Positions 1-12,730 are shown, counted from the first letter of the stretch. The stretch is DNA of 64,000 nt from Vanilla planifolia (GCA_023846275.1 CM043870.1:18411057-18475056); one strand, 5' to 3'. Notes: generated by a model from the letters alone, not told the origin. Translations and numbers: made by a program.

Positions 1-1173
1 ATGTTGAATATTTTTTCTTTTTTTGTTTGATACCACAAATCAGAATCAATGAAAATTTTCTACTTCCTTCTTCAGATGATAGCCACAAACAAATAAATTT
101 GTTTCAATGAATAAAGTGAAAGCTTCTTGAAAACATAATATTGATATTATTTATTAATAAGAAAGTTTGTTTAAAATACATCATAATAAGGAATTATAAT
201 CGAACAAAAATTTGATAAATATATTATATTCATGATTTGACTAATTGACATCTTCTAATCTTGTAAATTTATCAATTGAAGTAATTTGCTTTAAAACAAG
301 AGTTTGTTCTACTATCCTTTTGAAACTGTCTCATTTTTAGCTACTACTCTTAGTAAAAAATAATACATGCTCTAAGTTAGCCTAGCTAAAACATTCCTAA
401 AGCATTTTTTCAATGTATGAAAATAAACGATTTTGGCCATTACACATTCCAAGTTATTTTTCCATCCATGAAAAAGTAGAAAAATTAGCATAAATATTAT
501 ATCTTATCTTACATACATGTGAAATATGATTAGATTATATAAAATAATATATATAAACTTATTGTTATAACCATGTGAGATGTCCATATACTAATGCATA
601 TGAGATCGTCTCATATTTGTAACAAAACTTACTTACTAAGTGCCTTTACATTTAAAAATGAGCAAGTGGATTATAAAGATTTAAAATTACTAATTTCTTA
701 AAAACTGATTTACGCTCAATAAATTTTGCATTAAATAATTATTGAACTTTTTTATATTGTATAAATAAATATCAACCATATTTTTAGTTTCATAAAAAAG
801 ACCTCCATATTCATAATGTTTCTCTTTCATTTTTTTTATATTTTTTAAATAAAATTTAATATTTTTTACAAACATAAAATAATTATTGAGCCAAATTTGT
901 TTCGAAAAATTTACCTCCTACACACTTAAGATGTATTATCTTCTTACTTTTCTTTAAGTTATCATGCAAAAAAGCATAAATTGTTTTTTCTTTGACATGT
1001 GCTAACCTTTTTTGACCTACTAAAAACTATTTTCATTATCTTCTTTTTTTGGATCCTTTCTTCTAACCTTTCATCTCTAATGATTATTCATATTTTATTT
1101 TTATCTTATGGAAATTTCATAAGCGGTTCTAAAGTCAAAATTCTATTAAATCCAAAAATATTTGGAGTACAAT
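1..1173. other. Anonymous AT-rich sequence
   Basis: No gene, RNA or repeat is recognised here. The open frames on both strands are short, low in complexity and rich in Lys, Asn, Ile and Phe, as expected by chance in AT-rich DNA. The stretch is the left flank of the Ty3/gypsy element that begins at 1174. Confidence 0.6.
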
Positions 1174-2226
1174 TGACGTAAGAGTGCCTAAAATTAAGCT
1201 CACAAGCACACATTTACTAGTGTCACACCAATTACACATTCGCTGGTGCCATGGTCGGCCATAGTATGATATCTTTACACTTGTTCTCAACAATCACTAC
1301 TATCGCCCAAGCTAACTTGAGCACCTGCATGACCCAAATTGACCTGGGAGCACTGTTTGTCCCATGCTTGAGCTGTGTCGACTCGTTATCCATCAACTAC
1401 CCATGCCAACCCTCAAGTCTTGCTCACATGTTCTGTTTTGCATAACCAGTGCCTACCCAAAAATTAGACAAACAGCTCTACCATGTTGCTTTACCCTACC
1501 ATTTCACTACTTGCATTTTCACCACTTGTAATTGTCACTAGAAATGCATGGCCACATTCGGAACAATTTAATCCAATTGATATTTTAGCTTTCTTCAATT
1601 TGTTTTAAAATTATTAATAAAATTTGAGGTCTAAATAAATAGGGATACTTACCATGCTGTAGAGAATGAAAAATTATAAGATTAATTTATTTTATCTATG
1701 TTTTCACCTTTATCACTAAAGTGTGTGTGCTCAGCTGTAGTTGGAGAGATTTCAACTTCCTTTATGAGAGTTAAGAACTGAAGGTGAAAGGCAGTATATT
1801 AGAAGACTCGATAGCAAAACTCTTGTGGGACAATAATCGAATGTGAGAGACCTTCCAGTAAGACAGTCAATATCTAAATAAATTCTCACTTTTACCACCA
1901 CATCACGATTCTACAACTTTGGGGTTCTAAAAATTAAATAGAGTTTATCTTAAATCCATTATTTTATTTGTGTAAAATTAGATGTGAGAAAAATTATTTT
2001 ATATGATTTTATGCTCAATATTTAAGATTTTGCCACCCACTCAACTCAATAATCGATGATATAACTTTGGAATAACAATAATTGAATATTTTTAAAATAT
2101 CACACATTGCACCTAACCTTAATTAGTGCATAATTTCTTTTCATATTTCTTTGTAATTTATTAAGTATCTCTAGTTTTGTAGGCTTCAATTTAGACTCTT
2201 CAAAAGTCTAAATATATCCAACATCA
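1174..2226 (+). repeat. 5' LTR of gypsy copy 1
   Basis: This segment aligns by eye with 5269-6498. Shared blocks include the one around 1327-1355 (gacccaaattgacctgggag) and its partner at 5493-5515 (gaccccaattgacctgagaa), and a terminal block around 2200. The right copy holds about 80 extra bases near 5320-5400. Heavy divergence indicates an old insertion. A sequence resembling a tRNA-Met primer site, TGGTATCAG, lies 150 bp downstream at 2378, too far from this LTR end to be accepted as its primer site. Confidence 0.72.
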
Positions 2227-2389
2227 ACATCGACATCGTAAAATATTGTTTTCTTTTAAATTTTTTAGTATTTTCAACTTTGGTACTAGTGTCTATAGTT
2301 TTCTATTAAAATTATTTTTCTTCTTTTGGTTACCAACTTTGGCATTAAAAAAATGATTTTCTATTCTACATCAACCATGGTATCAGATA

Positions 2390-3905
2390 ATATTATTTTT
2401 TACAAAAAAATATTTTCTTTTCTTTTACTTAAATTATCTAATAAAGAACTATTTAGCTTATTTGGTAAACATTATCTTAGAAAGTGGAATAAAAGTCGTG
2501 CTACAACTCGTTATTTTCTTTCTTTATAACTATTTGATTCTATCAAAAAAGCAGTATGGCAAAAGCTAGACCTTGAACACTTATCATTTTCTTATAAGTA
2601 GACCTTATCTAAGAGTTGTTTGTCTATAAATGTGCTTTCTTTGCTTTCATAATTTTTTATTTAAAAAAATTCCCACATTATTTTTCTTTATATCTCATTG
2701 TGTGGCGAATTGTAATATGGTTATGAGATATGGTAAGTCTTATAAAATAACAAATCAATGTTACGAATTTGTTCAAAAACCAAAGACAAAATATAAAGTA
2801 AGAACCCATGCTAGACATATCCCAATCAATAGAACAATTCATCACGATGGTTGGTCAAATCCTCATAAACCAATAACATGAAGCAAATCTTAGAAGAAAA
2901 AAGGATAATAAGAGAAGAAAAGACGCATGAATGATTTAAAAGTAAGAAACTCTATATGACATAGGATCCATAAAAGATATGATGATCTTTCTGATAAATA
3001 TAAGATATCGATAAGAGGAATCATAATAGTAGAACAAGAAATGAATCTTTTATTAAATTAGACCAAAATAATGATCTAGATATGTCTAGTGAAAAGGAAA
3101 GACCAAAGAGATATTAAAATTAGAGTATATCCTTAATGTGAAACTGTATGCTCCAACTATTGATGATAGCTATTATCTTCAGGACTACATTCGACTAATG
3201 GATTATTGTGGATGATTAGTTTGACTAACACCAACTGAGAGAATAAGAAAAATGACAATTTATTAAGACTACACTATGTATTTATCTACACATTCCTTAG
3301 AAACTTAGAGTAATAGTATATTAATAATGATAAAAAGGTATAATAAAGTTAGAGAAATCCTAAGGTTAAGTTGAAAAATAGATTTATTTCAATAACACAT
3401 AATATCAAAATAAAAGATAAATAGTAAAACTTTCGCAATCTAGTGGATCCATTGAAGTGTACATCCATAAATTTGAGAATTATGAACTGAGGTGCCATAT
3501 AAATAAAACTAATTTTATATTTCTTTTCTATATTATGGTATGTTTTGAGAAATATATATATTCGAAGCTTAACTTCAGATTGTTAGTACCTTAGAGGAAT
3601 CCTGTCGTATAGAAAAAATGTTTAAAAAAGTATAAATTTTTATTTTAAGAGAAATGAGATCACTTACTCTAAAGGCCTGCTCCATTATTTGTTAACCCAC
3701 TCATACTCATGCTTCATATACCCCATCCACCATAGATTTTAAACTTTCTAAACATACATTACCATCTGCTTCTTCATACCCCTTCTTTAAGCCAGCCCAC
3801 ATTATTTGGAATCGCCTATTTTAAATGTCATAAAAAGGGACATGTAGTTGCAAACTACCCAAAGAGATTCATGACTATGAACCTAGAAGATGTTAAGAAT
3901 ATAAA
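2390..3905 (+). pseudogene. gag remnant with mutated zinc knuckle
   Basis: The region follows the 5' LTR where gag is expected, and most of it is broken by stops. The clearest part is a CCHC zinc knuckle at about 3817-3858, which reads YFKCHKKGHVVANY. The first and fourth cysteines of the family pattern C-x2-C-x4-H-x4-C are tyrosines here, each explained by one G-to-A change, while the second cysteine and the histidine are kept. In the living family this protein forms the particle and binds element RNA. The knuckle could no longer bind zinc. The limits of the gag region are approximate. Confidence 0.68.
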
Positions 3906-4059
3906 GAGTTAGAATAAGAAAAAAATATAATGTCTGTTGAGAAATGTGAGCAAGAATTAAAAAAACATGAAAAATTTATTGTTAGACTCACCCTTACAAA
4001 CCCACAATCATATAAGAAGAATCAAATCTCAAAAATATTTTAACACCAACAAAAAATTA

Positions 4060-4395
4060 AGGAAGAAATTTTTTGGACAATCATAGATAATGGTAGTTGT
4101 AATAATGCATTATCTCATGTAACCATTAAGTAATTAAGAGCTTCTTTACCACAAAACTCAAACCTTACTCTATGTCATGGATAGATAAAACCTCTTTCCT
4201 ATTAAGCAATGTGGTTATGTATTGTCGAAATTGGCTAGGTGTAGCAACTAGGTTTTATATGACATATTTTCTATGCAGGTACGTCATCTTATCCTTAGAA
4301 GATCATGGCTTTTTGATGAGGATGTGACTTTGAAGGGTAAGACAAATATCTTTTCTTTTATTTATGTAGAAAAGACAATCATGTGACACCATGAT
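4060..4395 (+). pseudogene. Aspartic protease remnant of gypsy copy 1
   Basis: The frame around 4080 reads IIDNGSCNNALSH, matching the start of gypsy aspartic protease, whose active site is D-S/T-G. The aspartate codon at 4086-4088 is intact, but the next residue is Asn (4089-4091), a G-to-A change. Further downstream, around 4255-4345, the reading resembles the conserved protease C-terminal stretch ending in a W-x-F/Y-D-x-D-V-T pattern (WLFDEDVT is readable). Stops and frameshifts separate the blocks. The living enzyme cuts the Gag-Pol polyprotein; this copy is dead. Confidence 0.68.
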
Positions 4396-4859
4396 GCACA
4401 CTATGAGAGACCTTAATCGCTTAAGACAAATATATTTATAAAAAATTCTAAGTCCATAAATAAAGTAAAAGGAAAGATAGAATTTAAGCTTCTATAAACT
4501 ATCTCAAGTTAAGAAGACTCTTGATCAAGAGGATTTAGTTTTGTTTCTTATAATTATGGAGTTAGCCACTGTCTTAGGAAAACTATCATTTATTATATAG
4601 GTTCATAATATTAAGATAATATATTTTATTGATTTTATTCCCTTACTAGTGGATTTTCAAATTTTTATCTCTTTTAAAATCTCTTTATTACCTCCAATAA
4701 CATCTACAAAAATTAATTTAAGAAAAGAAAGATACAAGAAACTAATAGTTGCTCAAACAAAAGTTAGCAATTTTTTTTGAAAGAGACTATGTTATAATTA
4801 TAATTAGTTTAGAATAGTTTCTTCTCATAGCTTATAAGAAATTACAAGTTTATGAAGCA

Positions 4860-4995
4860 AAACATTTCAGGAATATTCGAAAACTTGGAACTAATACATA
4901 TGTGTTGGATTTACTAGAAGAGTAGAAGATTAAGGAAAGCTTTAACATTAACAATTTAGTCTCTTACAAGGTGCTACATCTAATATCTAGTGTCT
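4860..4995 (+). pseudogene. Integrase C-terminal remnant of gypsy copy 1
   Basis: The frame reads KLGTNTYVLDLLEE, then a stop, then KIKESFNINNLVSYK. This is the pattern found at the C-terminal end of many plant gypsy pol proteins (N-A-Y-x-x-D-L-P followed by F-N-V-x-D-L). It lies only about 0.5 kb after the protease block, so reverse transcriptase, RNase H and the catalytic core of integrase have been deleted or scrambled beyond recognition. The 3' LTR begins about 280 bp further on. Confidence 0.65.
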
Positions 4996-5268
4996 CATTT
5001 AAGCTTAATTCTCCTAAGTTCTGTTCCTTCTACTACATTAACATTGAGAGTAAGGACAATATGGAAAAACTTTTAGATAATAAGATAATTTCAACCAAAG
5101 ATTACAAACATAAAAAAATTTTAATTTGTTGGATGGTAAACTTCTAATCAACAACTCTTAGCTTACCTATGATGACCATGACATATTACCTCACACTTAT
5201 TAGAATACTTACTATGCCCATCACTTCAATCGATGCCATTGAGCGAAGGTCTCACCCATTGTGGAAGA

Positions 5269-6498
5269 TGACATAGAAGCATCTAGGATTAGGTCACAAA
5301 CACACATTCTTTGGCATCACAAAAGTTTCACTAGTCTATAAGTCTAAAATTTGGTTCAACGTTGCTTAAAAAAACTTATAATTGAATTTTTTTATTGAGT
5401 TCATGACCTACAACCATTCACCTCTTTTATCACTATCATTAACACTACCAACCATCTTTGTGACTACCCAAGCTGATCCGTTCACCTACATGACCCCAAT
5501 TGACCTGAGAACATTGTTTGACTCATGCTCGGCACATGTTGACCAGTCACCAAGGATGACCTACAAAGACCAGTACCAAACAACTAGTCATTATGTTCTG
5601 CATGACCATTGCTCACTCGAAAATAAGACCAATAGTACTGTCATGTCTCCTGCTCTGTTGTTGTGACACACATTATTTCATCACTTGTCATTATCGCCAC
5701 TCCAAAATGCACAACTAGTTTTGAAAGTGATTAATTCAATTAAGTTTTCAAATTTTCTATTTTTTTTTAAAATTACTCATGAAGATTTAAGATAAATTAT
5801 AAAATATTTTTTTTGGGTGTGCTTTATCATTAGTGAACAAAATGTGTGTTCCGAACTCAGTTTGAGAGATTCAAATATGACTTTTGAGAGCAAATAATCA
5901 AAGGTTAGAGATGCTCACCAAGAGAGTCGATAATTAAATCACTTATGAGAGACATGGATTGAATGTGATAGACCTTTCATGGAAAGAGTTGATAACTAAA
6001 CAAATTCTTACCTTCATTAATACCTTAAGGTTTTCTATTAACCCAAATCACACTACATCAACCTTTTGCAACTTTCATGCTTCAGATGTTAATGCCTACA
6101 TAACTACAACAAATCATCAATAAAAAGTTGTGCCCATTTACTAATTTCTTTTTTTTTAGATAGCAAAATATAGTTAAGATAATTTTTTTATAAAAATACT
6201 CTACAAAAAGTTTATTTTAAAGTTTCTATTTTATATGTATGAAATTGAATATGGTAAAAATTATTTTGCTAGATTTTATGCTTAATACATAAAGTTTTAT
6301 CACTTATTGAACTTAATAATCTAGACAACAACTTTTGAATGCAAATGTCTAAATAGTTCTAAAAAAACACACATGCTACTTAAACTAATTTAGTGCATAG
6401 TATTTTTTTTCCCATATTTTCTCATAATCAATTGGGCAACTTTAGTATTATAGCTCCAATTTTGTACACTCCTAGAAGTCAAAATCTATCTTGCATCA
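5269..6498 (+). repeat. 3' LTR of gypsy copy 1
   Basis: This is the partner of the repeat at 1174-2226, in direct orientation, with the same TGAC start and CATCA end. A 94-codon open frame at 5382-5666 lies inside it. I read that frame as chance, because LTRs do not normally encode protein and the left LTR does not keep it. Confidence 0.72.
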
Positions 6499-8330
6499 AT
6501 AATATAAAATACCTACAATAACTATATCATTTAATTATATATAGTATTTTTCATTTGTAATAATTATGGTAATTAATTTATCTATAAAAATATCTTGTGT
6601 GTTTTTATTAAAAAAATGAAAAGGAATTTTTATTAGTTCTCATATTTTTTTATTAACAATTTTTAAATAAGTGGCCATCCTAATCTTTCAATTGAGATAA
6701 GAGTTTTCACAAAAATGTGGGTGTCTATTGGAAGATGCACCATCACACAGACTTGCTAAAACATTAATACGAGTTATGGAGCAATTAAACAATTTTTTCT
6801 GAGTAGAAAGGGATTTTTCTCTTACACCAATTGAAGAATGGTCCACAAGAGTTCACAAGAAGCGGGCAAATTATTAAGAAAAAATTTTTTGGTTCCTTAG
6901 AGCATATTTAATGAAAATGCTTTCAAGTAATATTGTTAATAAACTTAAGCACATATTTAAAAGTGATTTTGAGATAATGTTAATTTTATTTGGAACACAT
7001 TATCCTTCTTTTAATGGCATAATTTTATATAAATTTTGAAAAACATTAACAAAATTATAAAATATAGGCAAACAAGTTTTTGGTATCTCAACTTAAAATC
7101 CAGCTTATATCTTTATTTGACAAAAAACAATAAAAATCACAATTAATGCAAATCATTTAACCAAAAAATGAGAAGGATAAATCTTTATAACTAAATAATA
7201 GAAACATGCTACTATGACATTTCAAAAAAAAATTAACAATTTTATAAAATAATTTAGTGACACAAAAAATAATGTTAATACAAATAAAAATCTTATGTTT
7301 GATGTAGACCTAACTAGGCACAAATATTTTATTTAAATCTATTGGAAAAAAAGAAAATTAAAAATTTAACTTATTTAAGAAGAAAGTTGAGATAATTCGT
7401 TCAACAAGTGAAGGATGCAGCAAAAGGAAGCAACGATGAAAACTGAGTGCAAAAATCATGAATTTTGCAACTTCAAAATTTATTTTTCTTAGATTTTATA
7501 AAATTTTTAATCAGTAAATTTTTTTCAGTAATTCACATATCTATAGCCATTTTCTAATGACTAAAAACACTTGGTAAACTAACCAATTTGTCATTACTAA
7601 TTTAATCAAAAAGTTCATCATACAATTTTAGTTACTAAATTATAAAAATTGCAATGGCTCGAAATCATGGATAAAAGTGTAGTTGCATGGGAAAAGTCGA
7701 TTGAAAGGCTCCTAGACGATTAGATCTTGAAAACATCTCGATGTGATGGATAATATTAAATGATTATCATCGAGAAATTAGCATTTTATTTGGACCATTT
7801 GATTTGGGAGTTATATACTTGACATGAGAAGTGCTAAATAAACTCTTGCACTATGTTCTAACCTAAAACTTTTGGTTCTTATTAGTAATTGGCTTTTCTT
7901 TTTTTTGCTAAATTAACTATTTTATTATTTTTTACTATTTAATTATTATAATTGAAATAGACGTTTTGCAATAAGTTTTGGAAAGAAGATTTCCAAATGT
8001 ATAATAAAGAATAAAACAATTATTTGGACAATTAATATATGATCAGGATTTTAGAATCCTAATAAGTTTTTAAAATAATTTATTTAAATAAATTTTTATT
8101 TTTTTACCTTGAATGAATGATTTTAATAAAACCTGATATTCTAATTAAAAAATATGTAAAATTAAATTCAAGATATATTTATTAACTATTTATAGGTTTA
8201 ATAGAGATCATCTTCATGAGAGTTTATCTTAGCTTCTATTTCTTTTTAAATTCTACCTAAAACATGAGCATCCATTATGTAAAAATTGATAATTTACTCA
8301 AATAATTTAATTAGTAGTTCTTAGAATTTG
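6499..8330. other. Anonymous AT-rich sequence
   Basis: I see no recognisable coding remnant, RNA gene or paired repeat in this stretch. It is AT-rich and full of stops in all frames. Confidence 0.55.
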
Positions 8331-9045
8331 GTATCATCAAACAAAGCACCATTATTAAGCATCAATAATATAATGAACCATCAAATACTTCATGATATAA
8401 TCATCAAACTATCGACTATCATTTGATAGTGAGATTGTCTCGATCCTACAACATTTTTAGACTATTACAACAATTTATGGGATCATTTGTTATTCACTTG
8501 TAATAAATAGTCTATCTATCTCATGACTTTATCGTTCCAAAACTTCACTTACAATGTACTTTATTAGTGAAAGTATAATAAAGCATATTAAACATCATAT
8601 ATGACAATCATATCAACTTTGATTATTATTAAATTTTTTGAATATTAAATTTATTTTTATGAGACTCACTATTTTCCTTAAAAAAACCTTTTATTATCAA
8701 ATAGCAAAATACATTAAAACATTAAATACTCTATGAAAGGATCATAAAATAGTCGACTATAATTTGATAGTGACATTGTCTCCCTTCTAAAAAAATTTTG
8801 GACCATTCTGTCCATTTATGGGATCATTTGGTATCCACTAGAAATAATAGGTGTCATTTACCTCAAAGCTTTACCACCCTAAAACTCACCTTAGAATGTA
8901 CTTTTTTTTAGTGGAAGTATAATTAAGAATATTAAATTTTTTATGTGACATACATATTAACTCCAACCATTATTAAAATGTTTTGAAAATTAAATCCATC
9001 TTTTAAAGGAGACCTAGTTCTCTTCCTTAAAAAAGCCTCCTATAA
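8331..9045 (+). repeat. Two tandem copies of a repeat of about 350 bp
   Basis: Unit 1 (about 8331-8690) and unit 2 (about 8691-9045) align along their length. Anchors are cgactat at 8414 and 8754, tttatgggatcatttg in both units, and the blocks ending in ttccttaaaaaa near 8680 and 9030. Each unit holds an imperfect palindrome next to the first anchor; in unit 1 it reads ctatcatttgatag, with 6-base arms. No coding content is seen. The unit could be a satellite monomer, a duplicated LTR fragment or part of an untranslated region. Confidence 0.7.
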
Positions 9046-9619
9046 TCACTGCATGAAGTTTGTTCCTTCAAAATCCTTAAAGGCACTCTATATTTATCTG
9101 ATTTGTCTCCCTCTCCTCATCCTTTGCAATAGTTTTACATTTCACTCCAAACTAGAATATCATTGTTATTAGTTGCTTCCTCTTGCTGTTCTCCTTAATT
9201 GGTACATATATGTTTTAGTTAGAAATCCTTATAGATAAAAACTTTGAAAGATTTTTATGTTTGCACATTATATTACAAATAATTTCCAAAAATTTTTTGA
9301 CCAAATTCATAAAAAAACTACTCCAATTTGCTTTTATTTAAGTAAAACATTCATATGTTTCTTACATTATTTGATGCTTTTATTATTTTTCCATAACAAT
9401 GCCATCATAATTAAGTTGATGTTATTTTAATAAGTTTTTGTATTACCTTTTATGAAATCTACTTCAAATTAAAGTAGAATTATTATTTATGGTCTATTTT
9501 CATTTTTTCTATCATATTCGACTTCTCATCTATATTATTAGTTCATTCAAATAGTAATCTTTGTGATCTTATTCAAAAATATCCATATGGCAATGCCATT
9601 TCATGAATAAAAATATAGG
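9046..9619. other. Anonymous AT-rich sequence
   Basis: A CT-rich block around 9100-9200 gives a slight resemblance to an LTR leader, but no second copy was found in the window. Nothing else is recognised. Confidence 0.5.
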
Positions 9620-10480
9620 TTATCAAGAATAATTTAGATTATATTAATAAGAAAATATACTATAAATAAAAGTATGACAAAAAAGTTTTTGAAACAAAAA
9701 AAAACAAAAATGATAGAAGAAATAGATCTAAATGTTCATGCTAAAATGATAAAGAAAAGTTTACAAAAAATAAAAGAAAAGGAACCAAGGCCATTCTATG
9801 CCTCCTCTAAAACTGCATGCTTATGCCCAAAACCTTAATGACGGAGAAATAAAATATTATAATACCAATTTCATATTTTCATTTATAAAAGATTTTAAAT
9901 TGTTTATAGTAGGAAATCATCTATCAAAAACTTTATTTACAGTTAAGCCATTGCAAAAATGAATACTACAAATGTAAAAGTCTAAGAAAATCCCTATATG
10001 ATTATTATTGAACCTCATAATATCATTTTTCTTTTATTAGTTAAGTAAAATAAATGATTCCATACTCTATTGTACTCTTACTTCATTGAATTCAACTTAA
10101 TTTTAAAAGTGTGATTAATTACTTTATACAAAAAAAATCATTTATATAGGTAAATAGACTTTTAAGCTTTGTGTTATATTTTAAATTAGGGACAAAGAAA
10201 TTTGTAGAAGTAACACAAATTCAACTAATTTTTCTTTCGATATCCTACTTAGATTGCGATTATGATAGAAAAACTTAAGTGGATTATTTTCAAAGAGATA
10301 ATACTTGGATCTTTTATTATTATAATAAAGAGTAGAATTAAAAGACAATTATGAAGTTGTTGATCGACTTCATTTAGAATTCACTTAGATGGATAGATTT
10401 TGAAAAATTCTTTAGATTTGTATTTAAATTAAAGAAATTCAAGACATGCATTTATTTCTAAATTTGAACCTCAAAATACA
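9620..10480 (+). repeat. Dispersed direct repeat, copy 1
   Basis: This segment aligns by eye with 19115-19870 in the same orientation. Shared blocks include acaaaaatgatagaaga (9704) with acaaaaatgatggaaga (19205), an aattagggacaaa block (10185 and 19627), and agtaacacaaattcaa (10209 and 19650). It lies directly upstream of the plus-strand copia reverse transcriptase, so it may be a 5' part of that element. The other copy has no copia pol next to it. Function unknown. Confidence 0.66.
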
Positions 10481-10559
10481 AGTGAAGCCTTGAGGAAAGA
10501 ATTTTTTTATTTGGCCTTGGTGCATGGTTTCAACTTTTTTGTGAGAGTGATTGTTTTGG

Positions 10560-12000
10560 AATAAATAGACATTACAAGTGACCACATTATTATGTCATAA
10601 AGTGGGTACTCAAAAATATAATTTAAATGATAGTGTGGTTACCATTAAAAATACAAAAACGCTAGTGGTAAAGGGTTATAATCAAGTTGGAGTAAACCTA
10701 GAAGGTACACTTGAACCAATGGCAAGGTTGAAGACAACAAGGTCAATTTGACCTTTTTCTTAATAGAAGTTATTGAAACTATACCGAATGGATGTTATGA
10801 GCACTTTCTTAAATGTTTTTATTTAGGAGAAAGTGTATGTACGATAGCTGGATTGCATTCAACATTTTCTTCATCAAAATTATGTGCATAAGCTAATGAA
10901 ATAATCATATGAATTATAATAAGAGCAAAGATCCTATTATGAACATACTTAGAAGATTTCTTGTAAACATTATTTTAGGATTGGAATGTAGATAAGACTT
11001 TGTTCATCATGAACCATGCTATTAAGCTTCTTCTAATCGAGGATTATATAGATGATATCATATTTGGATCAACCAACTTGTACTTATGTGAATGATTTAG
11101 TGAGCTTATAGTGTTGGATTTGACTTGGATGTAATGGGTAAGGTAACATATTTGTTCAGAATGAAAGTTAAGTAGGATAAGAAAGGTAACTTTGTATCCT
11201 AAATAAAGTATAAAAATTAGACGTTAAAATTTTGTGAACATAACAACATCAAATGCATTTCTACTGTCAAGTGTCCTCACCATACTATTGAATAAAGATG
11301 AGAAAGGAAAACTAATAGATTTCAAGGTATACCAAGAAAGGACACATTCTTAACTTGATTATTACAAGACCAGACATAGCTTTTAGTGTGGGACTTTTTT
11401 TATCAATTTCAATCAAGCCTTAGGGGTTTCCATCTAGAAGTTATAAAAAGAATATTTTGATAATTTCTTGAAACAAAGGTATTTAAGGCTTTGCTATCCC
11501 AAAATTGTCTGATGTCACGATCTCATAGGATAAGGCTACAAAGATTATGTTGGTTATTGAATACATAAGAAAAGCATTTTAGGCAATTAATCATTTTTAG
11601 AACCTTTTAAACTAATGATCTAGCAAAAAATATGGAACTATTATTTTAGAAAAAATGAACCACAATATATAACATTAGGAGGATTTCTAGTAGAATTTTT
11701 TTGGTTTTAAAAGGAAATAGGATCATATGGCATTACATTTACAAACAATTCCCCTAAAATATGACAATTTGAATGCTTTCTTCCTAATTGAAAATGCTAT
11801 AAAGTACTATATGATTGAACAAATCGATTTTAGGCACCATTTCATCATGGACTGTGTAGAGTGAAACATAATAGACATTTAATTTGTTACTAACAACATG
11901 CAACATGTTAGCACCTTAACAAAGCTTCTTAGTAAAGATTTATTCCATAAAATTAGAAGACTTTTTTATGTTGACAAATGGTGGAGAAATTAAGCAAGCT
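10560..12000 (+). mobile_element. Ty1/copia reverse transcriptase and RNase H remnant
   Basis: The reading is broken by stops and frameshifts, but copia pol landmarks appear in order. Near 10665 it reads LVVKGYNQVG, as at the start of copia reverse transcriptase. MDVMSTFLN follows near 10785. At 11045-11080 stands an intact catalytic box, YIDDIIFGSTN. Around 11830-11960 the RNase H tail reads FRHHFIMDCVE and later LSKDLFHKIRRL. The YxDDIIFGST wording is typical of the SIRE/Maximus-type copia lineage, though the lineage call is tentative. The living protein copies element RNA into DNA. Gag, protease and integrase are not recognised upstream, and no matching LTR pair is clear. Confidence 0.85.
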
Positions 12001-12730
12001 TTTAAGGGAAGTTCTTTGAGTGAATGGGAGCTCAACTATGTTCTTTAATTACTTCAAAATCTAGCTTGACTTTATAATATCTAACAAATATTTTCTTGCA
12101 CTACATTAAAATACATTGCCATAAACTTACTTGGTAAGTAATCATACAACAAAAAGTGGTTATTATTCCCATGAGCTATTCCCTATGGTATTTTGATTTT
12201 TATGACCTAATTAAGTAGTGTACTAATTGATTATCTTACTTTGCTTATAGATATGATAGGTGAACAACATTGGAAGCACATTAATGTCAAAAGCACAAGT
12301 CAATTGATTAAATATACGGATATAACCATTGGTGGAATAAGAATGGAAAGGATCTTAGCATGCTCAAGAAACTAAGTGTTTTTTGTTGTAAAACATGTGA
12401 GGAAAAATGAATAACATAAGGGAGATGAATTGTGTGTTTAACAAATATTTTATTCCAAAATTTTGAAAAAACATTTTTGGTCTTAAACTAAAGTTTTTTG
12501 TATAAAACTTATCAACAAAATAAAACTTTTAGACAATTAACAAAATATACAAAAGATTTTTAAGTGATTTGACTAAAACCTGTGCCTACATCCACCCCCA
12601 ATCTTTTATCAGGTTTCTACTAACACTCCCTTTAGTCAATGCTGGTAGAGTTAAGACAATTATATATTGGTGCTCCAATAAGATACCAAAATTTGAGAAA
12701 TTCAGGCTCTGTGAAAAAATTTTAAAATTT
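12001..12730. other. Spacer with possible LTR fragment
   Basis: This lies between the plus-strand copia pol and the minus-strand copia element. A block at 12416-12440 (gggagatgaattgtg) followed about 140 bp later by cctacatccaccc resembles the arrangement at 46770 and 47020, inside the insertion at 46733-48891. Such wording is common in plant copia-type LTRs, so a fragmentary LTR is likely here. The 64-codon open frame at 12569 is not considered a gene. Confidence 0.45.

Larger units (their letters stand above)
1174..6498 (+). mobile_element. Degenerate Ty3/gypsy LTR retrotransposon (copy 1)
   Basis: Two diverged direct repeats enclose remnants of gag, protease and the C-terminal end of integrase in the normal plus-strand order. 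Both repeats begin TGAC and end CATCA, consistent with TG...CA LTR termini. The five bases before 1174 (acaat) and after 6498 (ataat) differ by a single C-to-T change and may be the target site duplication. Reverse transcriptase, RNase H and the integrase core are missing, so the interior has lost several kilobases compared with a complete gypsy element. All frames hold many stops. Assignment to gypsy rests on the gag knuckle, protease and integrase tail; the lineage within gypsy is not resolved. Confidence 0.8.

Noticed and set aside
2378..2386. TGGTATCAG as primer binding site of gypsy copy 1
   Set aside because: It lies about 150 bp past the LTR end inferred from the repeat pair and only nine bases match. 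It could be chance.
5382..5666. 94-codon open frame as a gene
   Set aside because: It lies inside an LTR, is not kept in the partner LTR, and shows no domain.
8331..9045. CRISPR-like repeat array
   Set aside because: Only two long units without spacers in a eukaryotic, transposon-filled context.
11045..11056. Active copia element because YIDD is intact
   Set aside because: Stops and frameshifts occur on both sides, and no full open frame or LTR pair exists.
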